From contig DASROJ010000136.1 in NCBI GenBank assembly GCA_035646975.1, positions 1-13,360 on the forward strand: 13,360 bases of DNA, written 5' to 3'. Below, piece by piece: positions 1-7,465 of this stretch. A model generated the notes under the pieces. It was not told the DNA's origin. It saw nothing but the letters and a program-made list of their open reading frames with translations, and made no database searches. Source of the stretch: DASROJ01 sp035646975 (GTDB lineage Bacteria > Acidobacteriota > Polarisedimenticolia > JACPZX01 > DASXTC01). The position numbers were made by a program, and so were the translations under genes. Each line of letters opens with the position of its first letter. The first letter of the stretch is position 1.

Positions 1-2
1 AC

Positions 3-209
3 ATCGACGGATCGGTGCTCATCCGCACCCGGCGCGAGCTGCCTGTCGGCGAGTTCCTCGACGTCGAGATTACGGGTGCGCAACCCTACGACCTGATCGC
101 AAGGCCCACACCGAAGCGGCAGACGCGCCTGTCTTCCGCCCGCTCCGTCCGTTCCACCCCTGCCACCCCTGCCACCCCTGCCGTTCCGCCCGATGCCGCC
201 CGACGTTGA
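3..209 (+). CDS. rimO: Ribosomal protein S12 methylthiotransferase RimO, C-terminal fragment (TRAM domain)
   Basis: This is the last 68 codons of a gene that begins left of the window. What is visible is the end of a TRAM RNA-binding domain. A 'DGSVLIRT' strand is followed by 'VGEFLDVEITGAQPYDLIA', which is the way RimO proteins close; MiaB relatives end differently. RimO is a radical-SAM enzyme with two Fe-S clusters that adds a methylthio group to an Asp of ribosomal protein S12; the catalytic domains lie outside the window. After the usual RimO end ('YDL') there are about 35 extra residues rich in Pro, Ala, Thr and Arg. They include three ATP tripeptides coded by a 9-bp tandem repeat. The stop lies 17 bp inside pgpA, so the two genes are probably co-transcribed. 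The family call rests on the TRAM end only. Confidence 0.75.
   Translation: MDGSVLIRTRRELPVGEFLDVEITGAQPYDLIARPTPKRQTRLSSARSVRSTPATPATPAVPPDAARR
154..182 (+). repeat. 9-bp tandem repeat (ccacccctg x3) in the rimO tail
   Basis: Three perfect copies of ccacccctg lie at 154-162, 163-171 and 172-180, followed by two more matching bases. They fall in the coding sequence of the non-conserved rimO tail and encode a repeated Ala-Thr-Pro unit. Because the unit is a multiple of three, copy-number slippage would keep the reading frame and would only lengthen or shorten the tail. Confidence 0.85.
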
Positions 210-672
210 ACCGATCCGGCGCGCTCCGCTGGCCTGGCTGATCGCCACGTTTTTCGGCGTCGGTCTTTTCCCGTTTGCTTCCGGGACCATCGCCACGGCC
301 GCCACGGTGCCGGTGTACGTTGCGGGTTACCTGGCCGGCGGCGATCTTGCCATCCTTGCGCTGGCGTTGCTGTTCACCATCACGGGTGTGGCCGCGGCCG
401 GAGCGATGGAGACTCGCCTCGGTTATCACGACCCGTCAGAGGTGGTGGTGGACGAAGTCGCCGGATTCCTCGTCACGATGCTGTTCCTGCCGATGACCGT
501 GGCCACCTGCGTGGCGGGGTTCCTGCTCTTCCGGGCGCTCGACATCCTGAAACCCTGGCCGGCGAGCCGCGCGGAGAAGCTGCCCGGCGGGTGGGGTATC
601 ATGGCCGACGATATCGTGTGCGGCGTCATCGCCAACGCCATCATCCACCTGGGGGTGCTGCTGTGGAGATGA
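193..672 (+). CDS. pgpA: Phosphatidylglycerophosphatase A
   Basis: A 159-residue membrane protein of normal PgpA length. It removes the phosphate from phosphatidylglycerophosphate to give phosphatidylglycerol, in the inner membrane. Family motifs seen in order are 'GVGLFPFASGT' (residues 22-32; the usual form has PGT, here SGT), 'DPSEVVVDEVAGF' (80-92) with its acidic metal-binding residues, 'FRALDILKPWP' (113-123), and 'GGWGIMADDI' (132-141) with the Asp pair. Hydrophobic stretches at about 12-30, 38-72, 90-118 and 141-157 fit a polytopic protein. The ATG at 193 starts 17 bp before the rimO stop and has no clear Shine-Dalgarno sequence, so translation is probably coupled to rimO. Its stop overlaps the ribF start by 4 bp (ATGA, 669-672). 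Apart from the P-to-S change all core motifs are intact. Confidence 0.93.
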   Translation: MPPDVEPIRRAPLAWLIATFFGVGLFPFASGTIATAATVPVYVAGYLAGGDLAILALALLFTITGVAAAGAMETRLGYHDPSEVVVDEVAGFLVTMLFLPMTVATCVAGFLLFRALDILKPWPASRAEKLPGGWGIMADDIVCGVIANAIIHLGVLLWR

Positions 673-1598
673 AGATCTTCCGCGACCCGGACGTCCTGGG
701 CGCCCTGCCCGCCCCGGTTGTCGCCATCGGCAACTTCGATGGCGTTCATCTCGGCCACCAGAAGATCATCGAGAAGGTGACGCAGCGCGCCCGGACGCTG
801 CAGGGCACCTCCATCCTGATGACGTTCGATCCGCATCCGCTCACCATCCTCAGACCGGCCGGGCGACCACCCCTCATCGTGCCGATGTCCGAGAAGATCA
901 AGCTCCTCTCCATGCTCGGCCTCGAGATCCTGCTGATCGTGCCCTTCACGCGGGAATTCGCGAACCTCCTGGCCGAGAAGTTCGTCGAGGAAATCCTCGG
1001 CACGAAACTGAAGGCAAAGGAAGTCTATGTCGGCGCGAATTTTCATTTCGGGCGCGGCGGCGTCGGCGACCTGGAGCTGCTGAGGTCGGAGGGGGCGAAG
1101 TTCGGCATCCAGGTCGAGCGCGTCCCGGTGGTGCTCTATGACAGCCAGCCGATCTCCTCCACGCGCATCCGCGAGAACATCGAGCGGGGATCGGTCGAGC
1201 GCGCCACCGCGATGCTGGGGCGCGAATACGCCATCCGCGGTCTGGTCGTTCATGGCCGCGGTCGCGGCGCGGGTCTGGGATTCTCCACCGCGAACCTGTC
1301 GACAGACAACGAGCTGATCCCCGCGCAGGGAGTGTACGTGACGCGGGTCGAAGCCGAGGGAGGATCCCACCCTTCGGTCACCAACATCGGCGACCGCCCC
1401 ACGTTCGGCGAGCGCGAGCGGGTGATCGAGACGCATCTGCTCGATTACGCCGGCCCCGAGCTGTACGGGCGCACCATGCGCCTCTCGTTCTGCATGAGGC
1501 TCCGCGAGGAACGCAGGTTCGAATCCCCCGCCGCTCTTTCAGCCCAGATCAAGAAGGACGTCGCCGCCACCCGGGCCTGGTTCAAGTCGCACTCCTGA
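669..1598 (+). CDS. ribF: Bifunctional riboflavin kinase / FAD synthetase
   Basis: A 309-residue protein, normal for RibF. It makes FMN from riboflavin and ATP, then FAD from FMN and ATP, in the cytoplasm. The N-terminal FAD synthetase (nucleotidyltransferase) domain shows 'GNFDGVHLGH' (21-30, with the HxGH site), 'TFDPHP' (52-57) and 'ISSTRIR' (162-168). The C-terminal riboflavin kinase domain starts near residue 183 with 'LGREYAIRGLVVHGRGRG' and shows 'GLGFSTANL' (202-210), 'TNIGDRPTFG' and 'ETHLLDYAGPELYG'. The usual kinase motif is GFPTAN; here Pro is Ser (S206), with the Thr and Asn kept. The ATG at 669 was chosen over upstream in-frame codons because it gives the family N-terminus and a 4-bp overlap with pgpA. 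Both activities look intact. Confidence 0.95.
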   Translation: MKIFRDPDVLGALPAPVVAIGNFDGVHLGHQKIIEKVTQRARTLQGTSILMTFDPHPLTILRPAGRPPLIVPMSEKIKLLSMLGLEILLIVPFTREFANLLAEKFVEEILGTKLKAKEVYVGANFHFGRGGVGDLELLRSEGAKFGIQVERVPVVLYDSQPISSTRIRENIERGSVERATAMLGREYAIRGLVVHGRGRGAGLGFSTANLSTDNELIPAQGVYVTRVEAEGGSHPSVTNIGDRPTFGERERVIETHLLDYAGPELYGRTMRLSFCMRLREERRFESPAALSAQIKKDVAATRAWFKSHS

Positions 1599-1611
1599 CA
1601 CGTGCGGGCCG

Positions 1612-1640
1612 GCCGGAACGGGAGTGCGCCGGAACGGGAG
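1612..1640 (+). repeat. 13-bp direct repeat between ribF and tmk
   Basis: The 13-mer gccggaacgggag occurs at 1612-1624 and again at 1628-1640, three bases apart (16-bp period). It lies in the 101-bp gap between ribF and tmk, just upstream of the candidate tmk promoter. It could be a regulator site or just a local duplication; nothing else in the gap distinguishes these. Confidence 0.6.
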
Positions 1641-1654
1641 GGCGACGTCTGTTG

Positions 1655-1663
1655 TGCTAGCAT
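1655..1663 (+). promoter_or_regulatory. Candidate extended -10 element for the tmk operon
   Basis: TGC-TAGCAT (TG extension at 1655-1656, hexamer at 1658-1663) matches an extended -10 element in an otherwise GC-rich gap. No convincing -35 is present at the right distance (1635-1640 is cgggag), which extended -10 promoters can tolerate. It would start transcription near 1670, about 30 bases before the tmk GTG. A Shine-Dalgarno sequence AGGGAGG follows at 1683-1689, ten bases before that start. Confidence 0.35.
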
Positions 1664-1699
1664 GGGCATCTTTCAAGCAGACAGGGAGGCGCCTGCCGC

Positions 1700-2341
1700 G
1701 TGGGTCATTTCATCACGTTCGAAGGGATCGAAGGGTCCGGCAAATCCACCCAGATCAGGCTCCTGTTCGAGTTCCTGAAAGGGCGCAGTGTCGACGTCAA
1801 GATGACGCGTGAACCGGGAGGCACCGTCATCGGCGAGAAGGTCAGGGGAATCCTGCTCGATCCGACGACCAGGGGGCTCATCCCGCGCGCCGAGTTGTTC
1901 CTCTACGCGGCCGCCCGCCTGCAGCACATCGAGGAAGTGATCCAGCCGGCGCTGGATGAAGGCAAGGTCGTGCTCTGCGACCGGTTCATGGATGCCACCG
2001 TCGCCTACCAGGGGTACGGCCGGGAGGTGCCCCTCAACGAGGTCAAGGTCGTCAACTCGCTGGTCACGGTGGATCTCAGGACCGACCTCACGATCCTGCT
2101 CGACCTTCCGGTGGAAGTGGGCCTGGGTCGCGCGCGCGAGCGTAATCTCGCCGACGCCGCCTCGGCAACCTCCCGGTTCGAAGAGGAGGACCTCGTGTTC
2201 CACCAGCGGGTGCGTGAAGGATACCTCGCCATCGCGGCGGCGGAAAGGAACCGGGTCAAGATCATTCCGGCGGACCAGCCGATGGAGAAGGTCGCGCGGC
2301 AGGTTCAGGGCGTGGTGACCCGTTGCCTCAAGCTGGCCTGA
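1700..2341 (+). CDS. tmk: Thymidylate kinase (dTMP kinase)
   Basis: A 213-residue cytoplasmic kinase that converts dTMP and ATP to dTDP, an essential step to dTTP. It shows the P-loop 'FEGIEGSGKST' (residues 7-17), 'TREPGGT' (36-42) that contacts the dTMP phosphate, and 'DRFMDATVAYQGYGR' (94-108), the DR-F/Y motif plus thymidine-binding stretch. A lid region around 'ATSRFEEEDLVFHQRVREGY' contains the expected phenylalanine/histidine pattern. The start is GTG, supported by the strong AGGGAGG ribosome site ten bases upstream; the family N-terminus begins immediately after it. It is the first gene of a five-gene run; the gap to holB is 8 bp. tmk next to holB is a common bacterial arrangement. 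Nothing is missing from the active site. Confidence 0.96.
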   Translation: MGHFITFEGIEGSGKSTQIRLLFEFLKGRSVDVKMTREPGGTVIGEKVRGILLDPTTRGLIPRAELFLYAAARLQHIEEVIQPALDEGKVVLCDRFMDATVAYQGYGREVPLNEVKVVNSLVTVDLRTDLTILLDLPVEVGLGRARERNLADAASATSRFEEEDLVFHQRVREGYLAIAAAERNRVKIIPADQPMEKVARQVQGVVTRCLKLA

Positions 2342-2349
2342 CGCGTGCG

Positions 2350-3354
2350 ATGATCACGCGATTCGCGGACATCGCAGGTCACGACTCGAGCCTGCGGGTG
2401 CTGCGCCGATCGCTCGCCGATCGCCGTCTCCATCACTCCCTGATCTTTCATGGCCCCGTCGCGGTGGGCAAGCGGACCGTCGCACGGGCCCTGGCGGCCG
2501 CCCTCAACTGCGAAAAGCGGGGCGACGACGCCTGTGGAACCTGTGTCTCCTGCCTCAAGGTCGAAAAGGAGATTCATCCCGACGTCGTGTACCGGACGCT
2601 GGAGCGCACGGTCATTCCAATCGACGCGATACGGTCGTTGAGGCAGGAAGCGGCGTACCGGCCATACGAGGGGAATGCGAGGGTCTTCATCATCGACCCG
2701 GCCGACAGGCTCAGCACGGACGCGCAGAACGCCCTGCTCAAGACTCTCGAGGAACCCTTCACTTCATCGGTCATCATCCTGATCACCTCCCGCCCGATGC
2801 ACCTGCTGGCCACCACCCGCTCGCGGTGCCAGTCCCTCGCGTTCGGGACGCTTCCGTACGGCGCGCTTGCGGCGATTCTCTCGGATCGGCACGGGTTTCC
2901 TTTGTCCCAGGCCGAACGCGTCGCCCGTCTTTCCGGCGGTCGTTACGGCGCGGCGCTCGGACTGAACCTGGAGGAGCACGACGCTCGCAGGGAGGCGCTG
3001 CTGCAGGTGCTCGGCAGACTGGCCGAACCCCTCCCCCGGGCCCACGTGCTGGACGACGCGGCCTCGTTCGGCGACGACGCGGAGGAGATCTCCGCCAGCC
3101 TCACGCTGCTCGCCGGGCTCGTCCGCGACATGATGGTGCTGGCCGCCGGAGCTTCCGGCGCTGACGACGCGGCGCTCGTCCACGCCGATCGCGCCGCCGA
3201 CCTCGGGGCGCTCTGTGAGCGGTTCGGCCCGGGGCTCGGTGCGATCCAGGACCGGATCCGGATGGCTTCCACGGACATCGATCGAAACGTCAACCGGAAG
3301 CTCCTGGTGGAGACGCTCCTGTTCGACATCGCACAGAGCGCCACCTCCTCATGA
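2350..3354 (+). CDS. holB: DNA polymerase III subunit delta' (clamp-loader subunit)
   Basis: A 334-residue AAA+ protein of the replication clamp loader, which opens the sliding clamp and places it on primed DNA. The N-terminus 'MITRFADIAGHD' is typical of delta'/gamma-type subunits. It shows a P-loop-like 'GPVAVGKRT' (35-43), a four-cysteine zinc knob C54-C62-C65-C68 ('CGTCVSC'), 'VFIIDPAD' (112-119) in the Walker B position with Pro where ATPase subunits have Glu, 'DAQNALLKTLEEP' (124-136), and the arginine-finger motif SRC at 158-160. The Walker B change fits a subunit that does not hydrolyse ATP itself, as known for delta'. The C-terminal half (about 200-334) is alpha-helical in character and less conserved. 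ATG 2350 is preferred to the TTG at 2323 because it gives the family N-terminus. Confidence 0.9.
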   Translation: MITRFADIAGHDSSLRVLRRSLADRRLHHSLIFHGPVAVGKRTVARALAAALNCEKRGDDACGTCVSCLKVEKEIHPDVVYRTLERTVIPIDAIRSLRQEAAYRPYEGNARVFIIDPADRLSTDAQNALLKTLEEPFTSSVIILITSRPMHLLATTRSRCQSLAFGTLPYGALAAILSDRHGFPLSQAERVARLSGGRYGAALGLNLEEHDARREALLQVLGRLAEPLPRAHVLDDAASFGDDAEEISASLTLLAGLVRDMMVLAAGASGADDAALVHADRAADLGALCERFGPGLGAIQDRIRMASTDIDRNVNRKLLVETLLFDIAQSATSS

Positions 3355-3367
3355 GCGCCGCATCCGC

Positions 3368-3751
3368 ATGAGCACCTCGATGATGGATATCGTGATCCGC
3401 AGCGGCGACATTTTTCTCACCGCGCAGCTCGACGACAACGAGACGGCACGCCGGATTGCAGCAATCCTCCCCATCACGTCCGAGGCGGGGCTGTGGGGCG
3501 AAGAGGTCTTCTTCGAGATACCGCTGACCTGTCGTCTTGCGCCCGACGCGCGCGACCTGATGCAGCCCGGCGAAATCGCCTTCTGGCCACCGGGCCGGTC
3601 GTTGTGCGTTTTCTGGGGGGAAACCCCCTCGAGCCGCAAAGGGGAGATTCGCGCGGCGAGTCCGGTCAACCCGATCGGACGGGTCACCGGAGATGTCACG
3701 GTCCTGGGGCGAGTGCGGGACGGAGACGTGATCGTTGTCGAAAGAGCCTGA
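3368..3751 (+). CDS. Cyclophilin-like fold protein (TM1367 family)
   Basis: A 127-residue protein that matches the small cyclophilin-like family typified by Thermotoga TM1367. Recognisable parts are 'LWGEEVFFEIP' (42-52), 'PGEIAFWPPGRSLCVFWG' (67-84), 'TPSS' (86-89) and 'ASPVNPIGRV' (97-106). Members have the beta-barrel of cyclophilins, but a peptidyl-prolyl isomerase role is not established for the family. There is no signal peptide or membrane segment, so it is probably cytoplasmic. ATG 3368 is chosen, 13 bp after holB; ATGs at 3380 and 3383 are alternatives and no ribosome site decides between them. Its last 17 bp overlap the first ABC exporter gene, which suggests translational coupling. 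The molecular role is unknown. Confidence 0.8.
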   Translation: MSTSMMDIVIRSGDIFLTAQLDDNETARRIAAILPITSEAGLWGEEVFFEIPLTCRLAPDARDLMQPGEIAFWPPGRSLCVFWGETPSSRKGEIRAASPVNPIGRVTGDVTVLGRVRDGDVIVVERA

Positions 3752-5498
3752 TCTTCGCCCCCGCTCGCTCGTCCGGGAGTACTTCCGGCGCCATCGCTGG
3801 CAGTACGCCTGGGGTTTCCTGCTGCTGGCGGCCACCAACGTGCTGGCGCTCAGCGTCCCGCGGCTGCTCAAGCACGCCGTGGAGGCCCTGCAGGCTTCGG
3901 ACCGGCGCGCACTGATCAGGTTCAGCCTGGTCATCGTCGGCGTGGCGCTGCTGCAATCCGTCGTCAGGACATGGTCGCGGCTCGCCATCCTCGGAGCCAG
4001 CCGCCACGTCGCCTACGAGCTCAGGGCGCGACTGTTCTCGCACCTCCAGCGGCTCCCGCTGACGTATTACAGCGATCACTCCACCGGCGATATCATTTCG
4101 CGGTCGATCAACGACATGCTGCTCGTGCGGTCGTTCTTCGGACCGGGCCTGCTGAACCTGGTGAACACGTCGCTGGTCTACGTCACCACGGTGACCATGA
4201 TGTTCAGCATGGACGCCCGGATGACCCTGTACGCGCTGGCGCCCTACCCGCTCTTCATGTTCGCGGTCAACCGGCTCAGCCGCAGCATCTTCGCCCATTC
4301 CATCTCGGTGCAGGAGCAGCTCGCCTCCATCACATCGCGGGCGCAGGAAAACATCTCCGGCATCAGTCTCATCAAGACCTACGCTCGCGAGCAGGAGGAG
4401 GCGGCCGCCTGGGCGTCGCAGTCGCGCGAGTACCTGCGCAGGGCGCTGTCGCTGGCGCGCGCCCGGGGCGCCATGGTGCCGCTGATGGGCATCATGGCGT
4501 CGGCCGGAACGCTGGTGGTGGTCGGGTTCGGTGGAAGAGCCGTCATCGAGGGACGCATCAGCCTGGGTGACTTCGTCGCCTTCAACGCCTACCTCGCGTT
4601 CCTGGTCTGGCCCACCTTCGCCTTCGGGTGGATTCTCAACACGTTTCAGCGCGGCGCGGCGGCCCTGGGACGGATCGGCGAGATCCTGGCGGTGCCTCCC
4701 GAAGAACGCGATCTGCCGGAAGGCCGGATCGACGCGCCGCTGGGCGGCGCCATCAGCTTTCGCGGCCTCGACTTCACCCATCAGGGCACCCGATCCACCG
4801 CGACGCACCTCAAGGGTATCGATCTCGAGATCCCCCGCGGCGCGACGCTCGGGATACTCGGCACCGTGGGGTCGGGCAAATCGACGCTGGTGAGCCTGCT
4901 GCCGCGGGTGCTGACGCCGCCGACCGGCACCGTCTTCATCGATGGCCGGGACGTGACGCTCATTCCGCTGGCGCGGCTTCGCCACGACATCGGGATGGTC
5001 ACGCAGGAGCCGTTTCTTTTTTCCCGCACGATACGCGAGAACGTCGCGCTGGCCGCGCGCCCGTTCACGGCGCTCCAGCTCGACGAGGCGGTCGAGGACT
5101 CGCGTCTTCAGAACGACCTTCCCCAGTTCCCGCGAGGGATGGAGACGGTGGTGGGCGAGCGCGGGTTCACTCTTTCGGGTGGACAGCGCCAGCGCGCCAC
5201 CATCGCCCGGGCGCTGATCATGAAGCCGCCCATCCTGATCCTCGACGACGCATTGTCGAGCCTCGACGCGCAGGTGGAGCACGAGATCGTCGAGCGTCTC
5301 AAACGCCAGAAGACGCAGCGCACCATCCTTATCGTCTCGAACCGGGTGGCGAGCCTGTCATGGGCCGACAGGATCATCGTGATGGACGCAGGCGCGATCG
5401 TCGAGCAGGGCACTCACGAAGACCTCGTCCGGTCCGGCGGGTTGTACGCGCGCATCGCCAGGCGTCAGAGTCTCGCCACCGACATCGAGGGGGCCTGA
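3735..5498 (+). CDS. ABC exporter half-transporter, degenerate-site partner (TMD-NBD)
   Basis: A 587-residue type IV (B-family) ABC exporter subunit: an N-terminal six-helix membrane domain (about 25-310) fused to a nucleotide-binding domain (about 340-587). The NBD has Walker A 'GTVGSGKST' (376-384), Q-loop Q424 in 'MVTQEPFLFS', and a perfect signature LSGGQ (480-484). Walker B ends D504-D505, so the catalytic Glu is Asp. The switch-loop residue is N536 in 'IVSNRV' instead of His. This is the pattern of the non-hydrolysing site in heterodimeric exporters such as TM287/288, BmrCD and LmrCD, so it should pair with the next gene product. The start is TTG: an in-frame stop at 3729-3731 blocks anything earlier, and GGAG at 3722-3725 lies nine bases upstream. 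The substrate (drug, lipid or peptide) cannot be inferred. Confidence 0.92.
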   Translation: MSKEPDLRPRSLVREYFRRHRWQYAWGFLLLAATNVLALSVPRLLKHAVEALQASDRRALIRFSLVIVGVALLQSVVRTWSRLAILGASRHVAYELRARLFSHLQRLPLTYYSDHSTGDIISRSINDMLLVRSFFGPGLLNLVNTSLVYVTTVTMMFSMDARMTLYALAPYPLFMFAVNRLSRSIFAHSISVQEQLASITSRAQENISGISLIKTYAREQEEAAAWASQSREYLRRALSLARARGAMVPLMGIMASAGTLVVVGFGGRAVIEGRISLGDFVAFNAYLAFLVWPTFAFGWILNTFQRGAAALGRIGEILAVPPEERDLPEGRIDAPLGGAISFRGLDFTHQGTRSTATHLKGIDLEIPRGATLGILGTVGSGKSTLVSLLPRVLTPPTGTVFIDGRDVTLIPLARLRHDIGMVTQEPFLFSRTIRENVALAARPFTALQLDEAVEDSRLQNDLPQFPRGMETVVGERGFTLSGGQRQRATIARALIMKPPILILDDALSSLDAQVEHEIVERLKRQKTQRTILIVSNRVASLSWADRIIVMDAGAIVEQGTHEDLVRSGGLYARIARRQSLATDIEGA

Positions 5499-5499
5499 G

Positions 5500-7341
5500 G
5501 TGGCCGGCGCCGGTTCCGGAGCGTCCCGCCGCGGAGCGACGTCCGCGTCGCACCTGGACGAAGAGGTGCTCGGCAAGGCCTACGACGCCCGCCTCATGAA
5601 GCGTGTCTGGCGCTATGTTTTTCCGCACCGGAAACTCGTCGCGCTGTCCACCGTCTACCTGCTGCTCGTTTCGGCCGCCCAGCTCGCCCAACCCTGGCTG
5701 CTCAAGCAGGCCATCGACGGCCCCATCGCCCACAAGGATCCCGCCGGGATCGTTCGCATCGTGGCGGCGTTCGCGGCGATGCTTCTTCTCGAGTTCGGCT
5801 TTCGCTTCGGGCAGGTCTACTACCTCGAGAAAACCGGTCAAAGCGTGGTGCACGATCTTCGGACGGAGGTCTACGAGCATCTTCAGACGCTCTCCTCATC
5901 CTTCTTCGACCGGAATCCCGTGGGACGCCTCGTGACCCGCGTCACCACCGACGTGGAGACACTGTCGGAGATCTTCTCCTCGGGGGTGGTGACGCTGGCC
6001 GGAGAGTGCCTCAAGCTGGTCGGGATACTCGCCATCCTGCTCTGGATGGATCTGAGGCTGGCGCTGCTCACCATCACCGTCCTGCCGCTGCTGGGCATCG
6101 TGGCGTTCTTCTTCCGCATCAGAATCCGCGATGCCTTCCGCGCGGTACGGGAGAAAATCGCGCGCATGAACGCCTACCTGCAGGAGACGCTCACCGGCAT
6201 GACGGTGGTCCAGCTCTTCCAGCGCGAGCGCGCCAATGACGGCGAATTCGACGAGATCAACAAGGCCCATCGCGACGCGGACCTGCAGTCGGTCGCCTAC
6301 GACTCGATCTTCTCGGCCGTCATCGAGCTGGTCGGCACCCTCTCGGTGGCGATGATCATCTGGTACGGCGGTGGCCGGGTGCTCGTCGGCGCGATCACGT
6401 TCGGCACGCTGGTGGCCTTCCTGGAGTACGCACAGAAATTCTTCGGCCCGATCAAGGAGCTGGGCTCCTACTATTCGGTCATGCAGTCGGCGATGGCCTC
6501 GTCGGAGAGAATCTTCGCACTGCTCGACACCCGTGCCGACATCGTCTCGCCGGCGAAGCCCGCCACGCTGCCTTCCCGGTCGACGCCGGGGGTCGGCGAG
6601 GTGGTGTTCGACGACGTTCGATTCACCTATCCGGGCGGAATCGAGGTGTTGTCGGGGTTGTCGTTCGTCATCCGGCCCGGGGAGAAAGTCGCCATCGTGG
6701 GGTCGACCGGCGCCGGCAAGACCACCATCGTGCGCCTGCTCATCCGGTTGTACGACGTGGATGGAGGCGCCATCCGGATCGACGGCGTCGACATCCGCGA
6801 CCTGGATCTCAAGGAGCTTCGGCGCCGGGTCGGCGTGGTGCTGCAGGACCACTTCCTTTTCTCCGGCACACTGGCCTCGAACATCGGCCTGGGAGATCCC
6901 GACATCCCTCGCGCCCGCATCGAGGCCGCGGCACGCGCGGTGCGGGCCGACGAGTTCATCACGACGCTGCCGCGCGGCTACGACGACGAGGTGAGGGAAC
7001 GCGGTGGAAATTTCTCCGTCGGGCAGAAACAGCTTCTCTCGTTCGCGCGCGCACTCGCCTTCGATCCCCCCGTGCTCGTGCTCGACGAGGCCACCGCATC
7101 GGTCGACTCGCAGACCGAGATGGAAATCCAGGCCGCGCTGCGCACGTTGATGGTCGGGCGCACCTCGATGGTCATCGCCCACCGTCTTTCCACCATCCAG
7201 GAATCGGATCGTATTCTCCTGCTCCACAAGGGCAGGGTCCGGGAAGAAGGAACCCATGCCCAGCTGCTGGCCGGCGGTGGCATCTACCAGATGCTCTACC
7301 GGCTGCAGTTCCAGCAGCCCGAGACCCCGGCCCAGCCGTAA
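5500..7341 (+). CDS. ABC exporter half-transporter, catalytic-site partner (TMD-NBD)
   Basis: A 613-residue exporter subunit with a soluble N-terminal tail (1-40), a six-helix membrane domain (about 45-335) and an NBD (about 370-600). It has Walker A 'GSTGAGKTT' (401-409), Q-loop Q449, Walker B with catalytic glutamate (D529-E530), and switch histidine H561 in 'VIAHRLS'. The signature motif is FSVGQ (505-509), not LSGGQ. Together with its neighbour, one composite site (this Walker A/B plus the neighbour's LSGGQ) is canonical. The other (the neighbour's Walker A/B plus this FSVGQ) is degenerate, exactly as in known heterodimeric exporters. It starts at GTG 5500, one base after the previous stop, so equal translation of both halves is likely. 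It is probably the last gene of the tmk operon, as a hairpin and a 218-bp gap follow. Confidence 0.93.
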   Translation: MAGAGSGASRRGATSASHLDEEVLGKAYDARLMKRVWRYVFPHRKLVALSTVYLLLVSAAQLAQPWLLKQAIDGPIAHKDPAGIVRIVAAFAAMLLLEFGFRFGQVYYLEKTGQSVVHDLRTEVYEHLQTLSSSFFDRNPVGRLVTRVTTDVETLSEIFSSGVVTLAGECLKLVGILAILLWMDLRLALLTITVLPLLGIVAFFFRIRIRDAFRAVREKIARMNAYLQETLTGMTVVQLFQRERANDGEFDEINKAHRDADLQSVAYDSIFSAVIELVGTLSVAMIIWYGGGRVLVGAITFGTLVAFLEYAQKFFGPIKELGSYYSVMQSAMASSERIFALLDTRADIVSPAKPATLPSRSTPGVGEVVFDDVRFTYPGGIEVLSGLSFVIRPGEKVAIVGSTGAGKTTIVRLLIRLYDVDGGAIRIDGVDIRDLDLKELRRRVGVVLQDHFLFSGTLASNIGLGDPDIPRARIEAAARAVRADEFITTLPRGYDDEVRERGGNFSVGQKQLLSFARALAFDPPVLVLDEATASVDSQTEMEIQAALRTLMVGRTSMVIAHRLSTIQESDRILLLHKGRVREEGTHAQLLAGGGIYQMLYRLQFQQPETPAQP

Positions 7342-7354
7342 CCCCCGCCCGCCG

Positions 7355-7372
7355 GGCATCCTGCCGGATGCC
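7355..7372 (+). terminator. Short GC-rich hairpin after the ABC exporter operon
   Basis: A perfect 7-bp stem, ggcatcc (7355-7361) and ggatgcc (7366-7372) with loop tgcc, lies 13 bases after the stop of the second ABC gene. There is no T-run after it, so an intrinsic terminator is possible but not proven. Its position at the 3' end of a long operon is the main support. Confidence 0.35.
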
Positions 7373-7433
7373 ACGGCCCCGTCCGCGCATCACCCGCGCA
7401 CAGTTCGGTCACAGCTTTTCCGCAGAACATTCG

Positions 7434-7449
7434 CCCCCATATGACGGTG
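7434..7449 (+). promoter_or_regulatory. Candidate NrdR box 1 (degenerate)
   Basis: A 16-mer cccccatatgacggtg aligned to the NrdR consensus acaCwAtATaTwGtgt keeps the outer C and G of the core and the central ATAT but differs at several flanking bases. On its own it would be ignored. It is reported because its centre lies exactly 32 bp from that of a much better box (7466-7481), the spacing known for tandem NrdR sites. Confidence 0.4.
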
Positions 7450-7465
7450 TCCATCCACAGCATGG

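Noticed and set aside
591..668. Upstream in-frame extension of ribF inside pgpA
   Set aside because: The added residues are Arg/His-rich and not RibF-like; ATG 669 gives the family start and the ATGA overlap.
3696..5282. Long 528-codon open frame on the minus strand opposite the first ABC gene
   Set aside because: Same GC-driven antisense effect; low-complexity Arg/Asp/His-rich translation and no start site or motif.
5896..7374. 492-codon open frame on the minus strand opposite the second ABC gene
   Set aside because: Antisense shadow of a complete ABC half-transporter; no recognisable domain.
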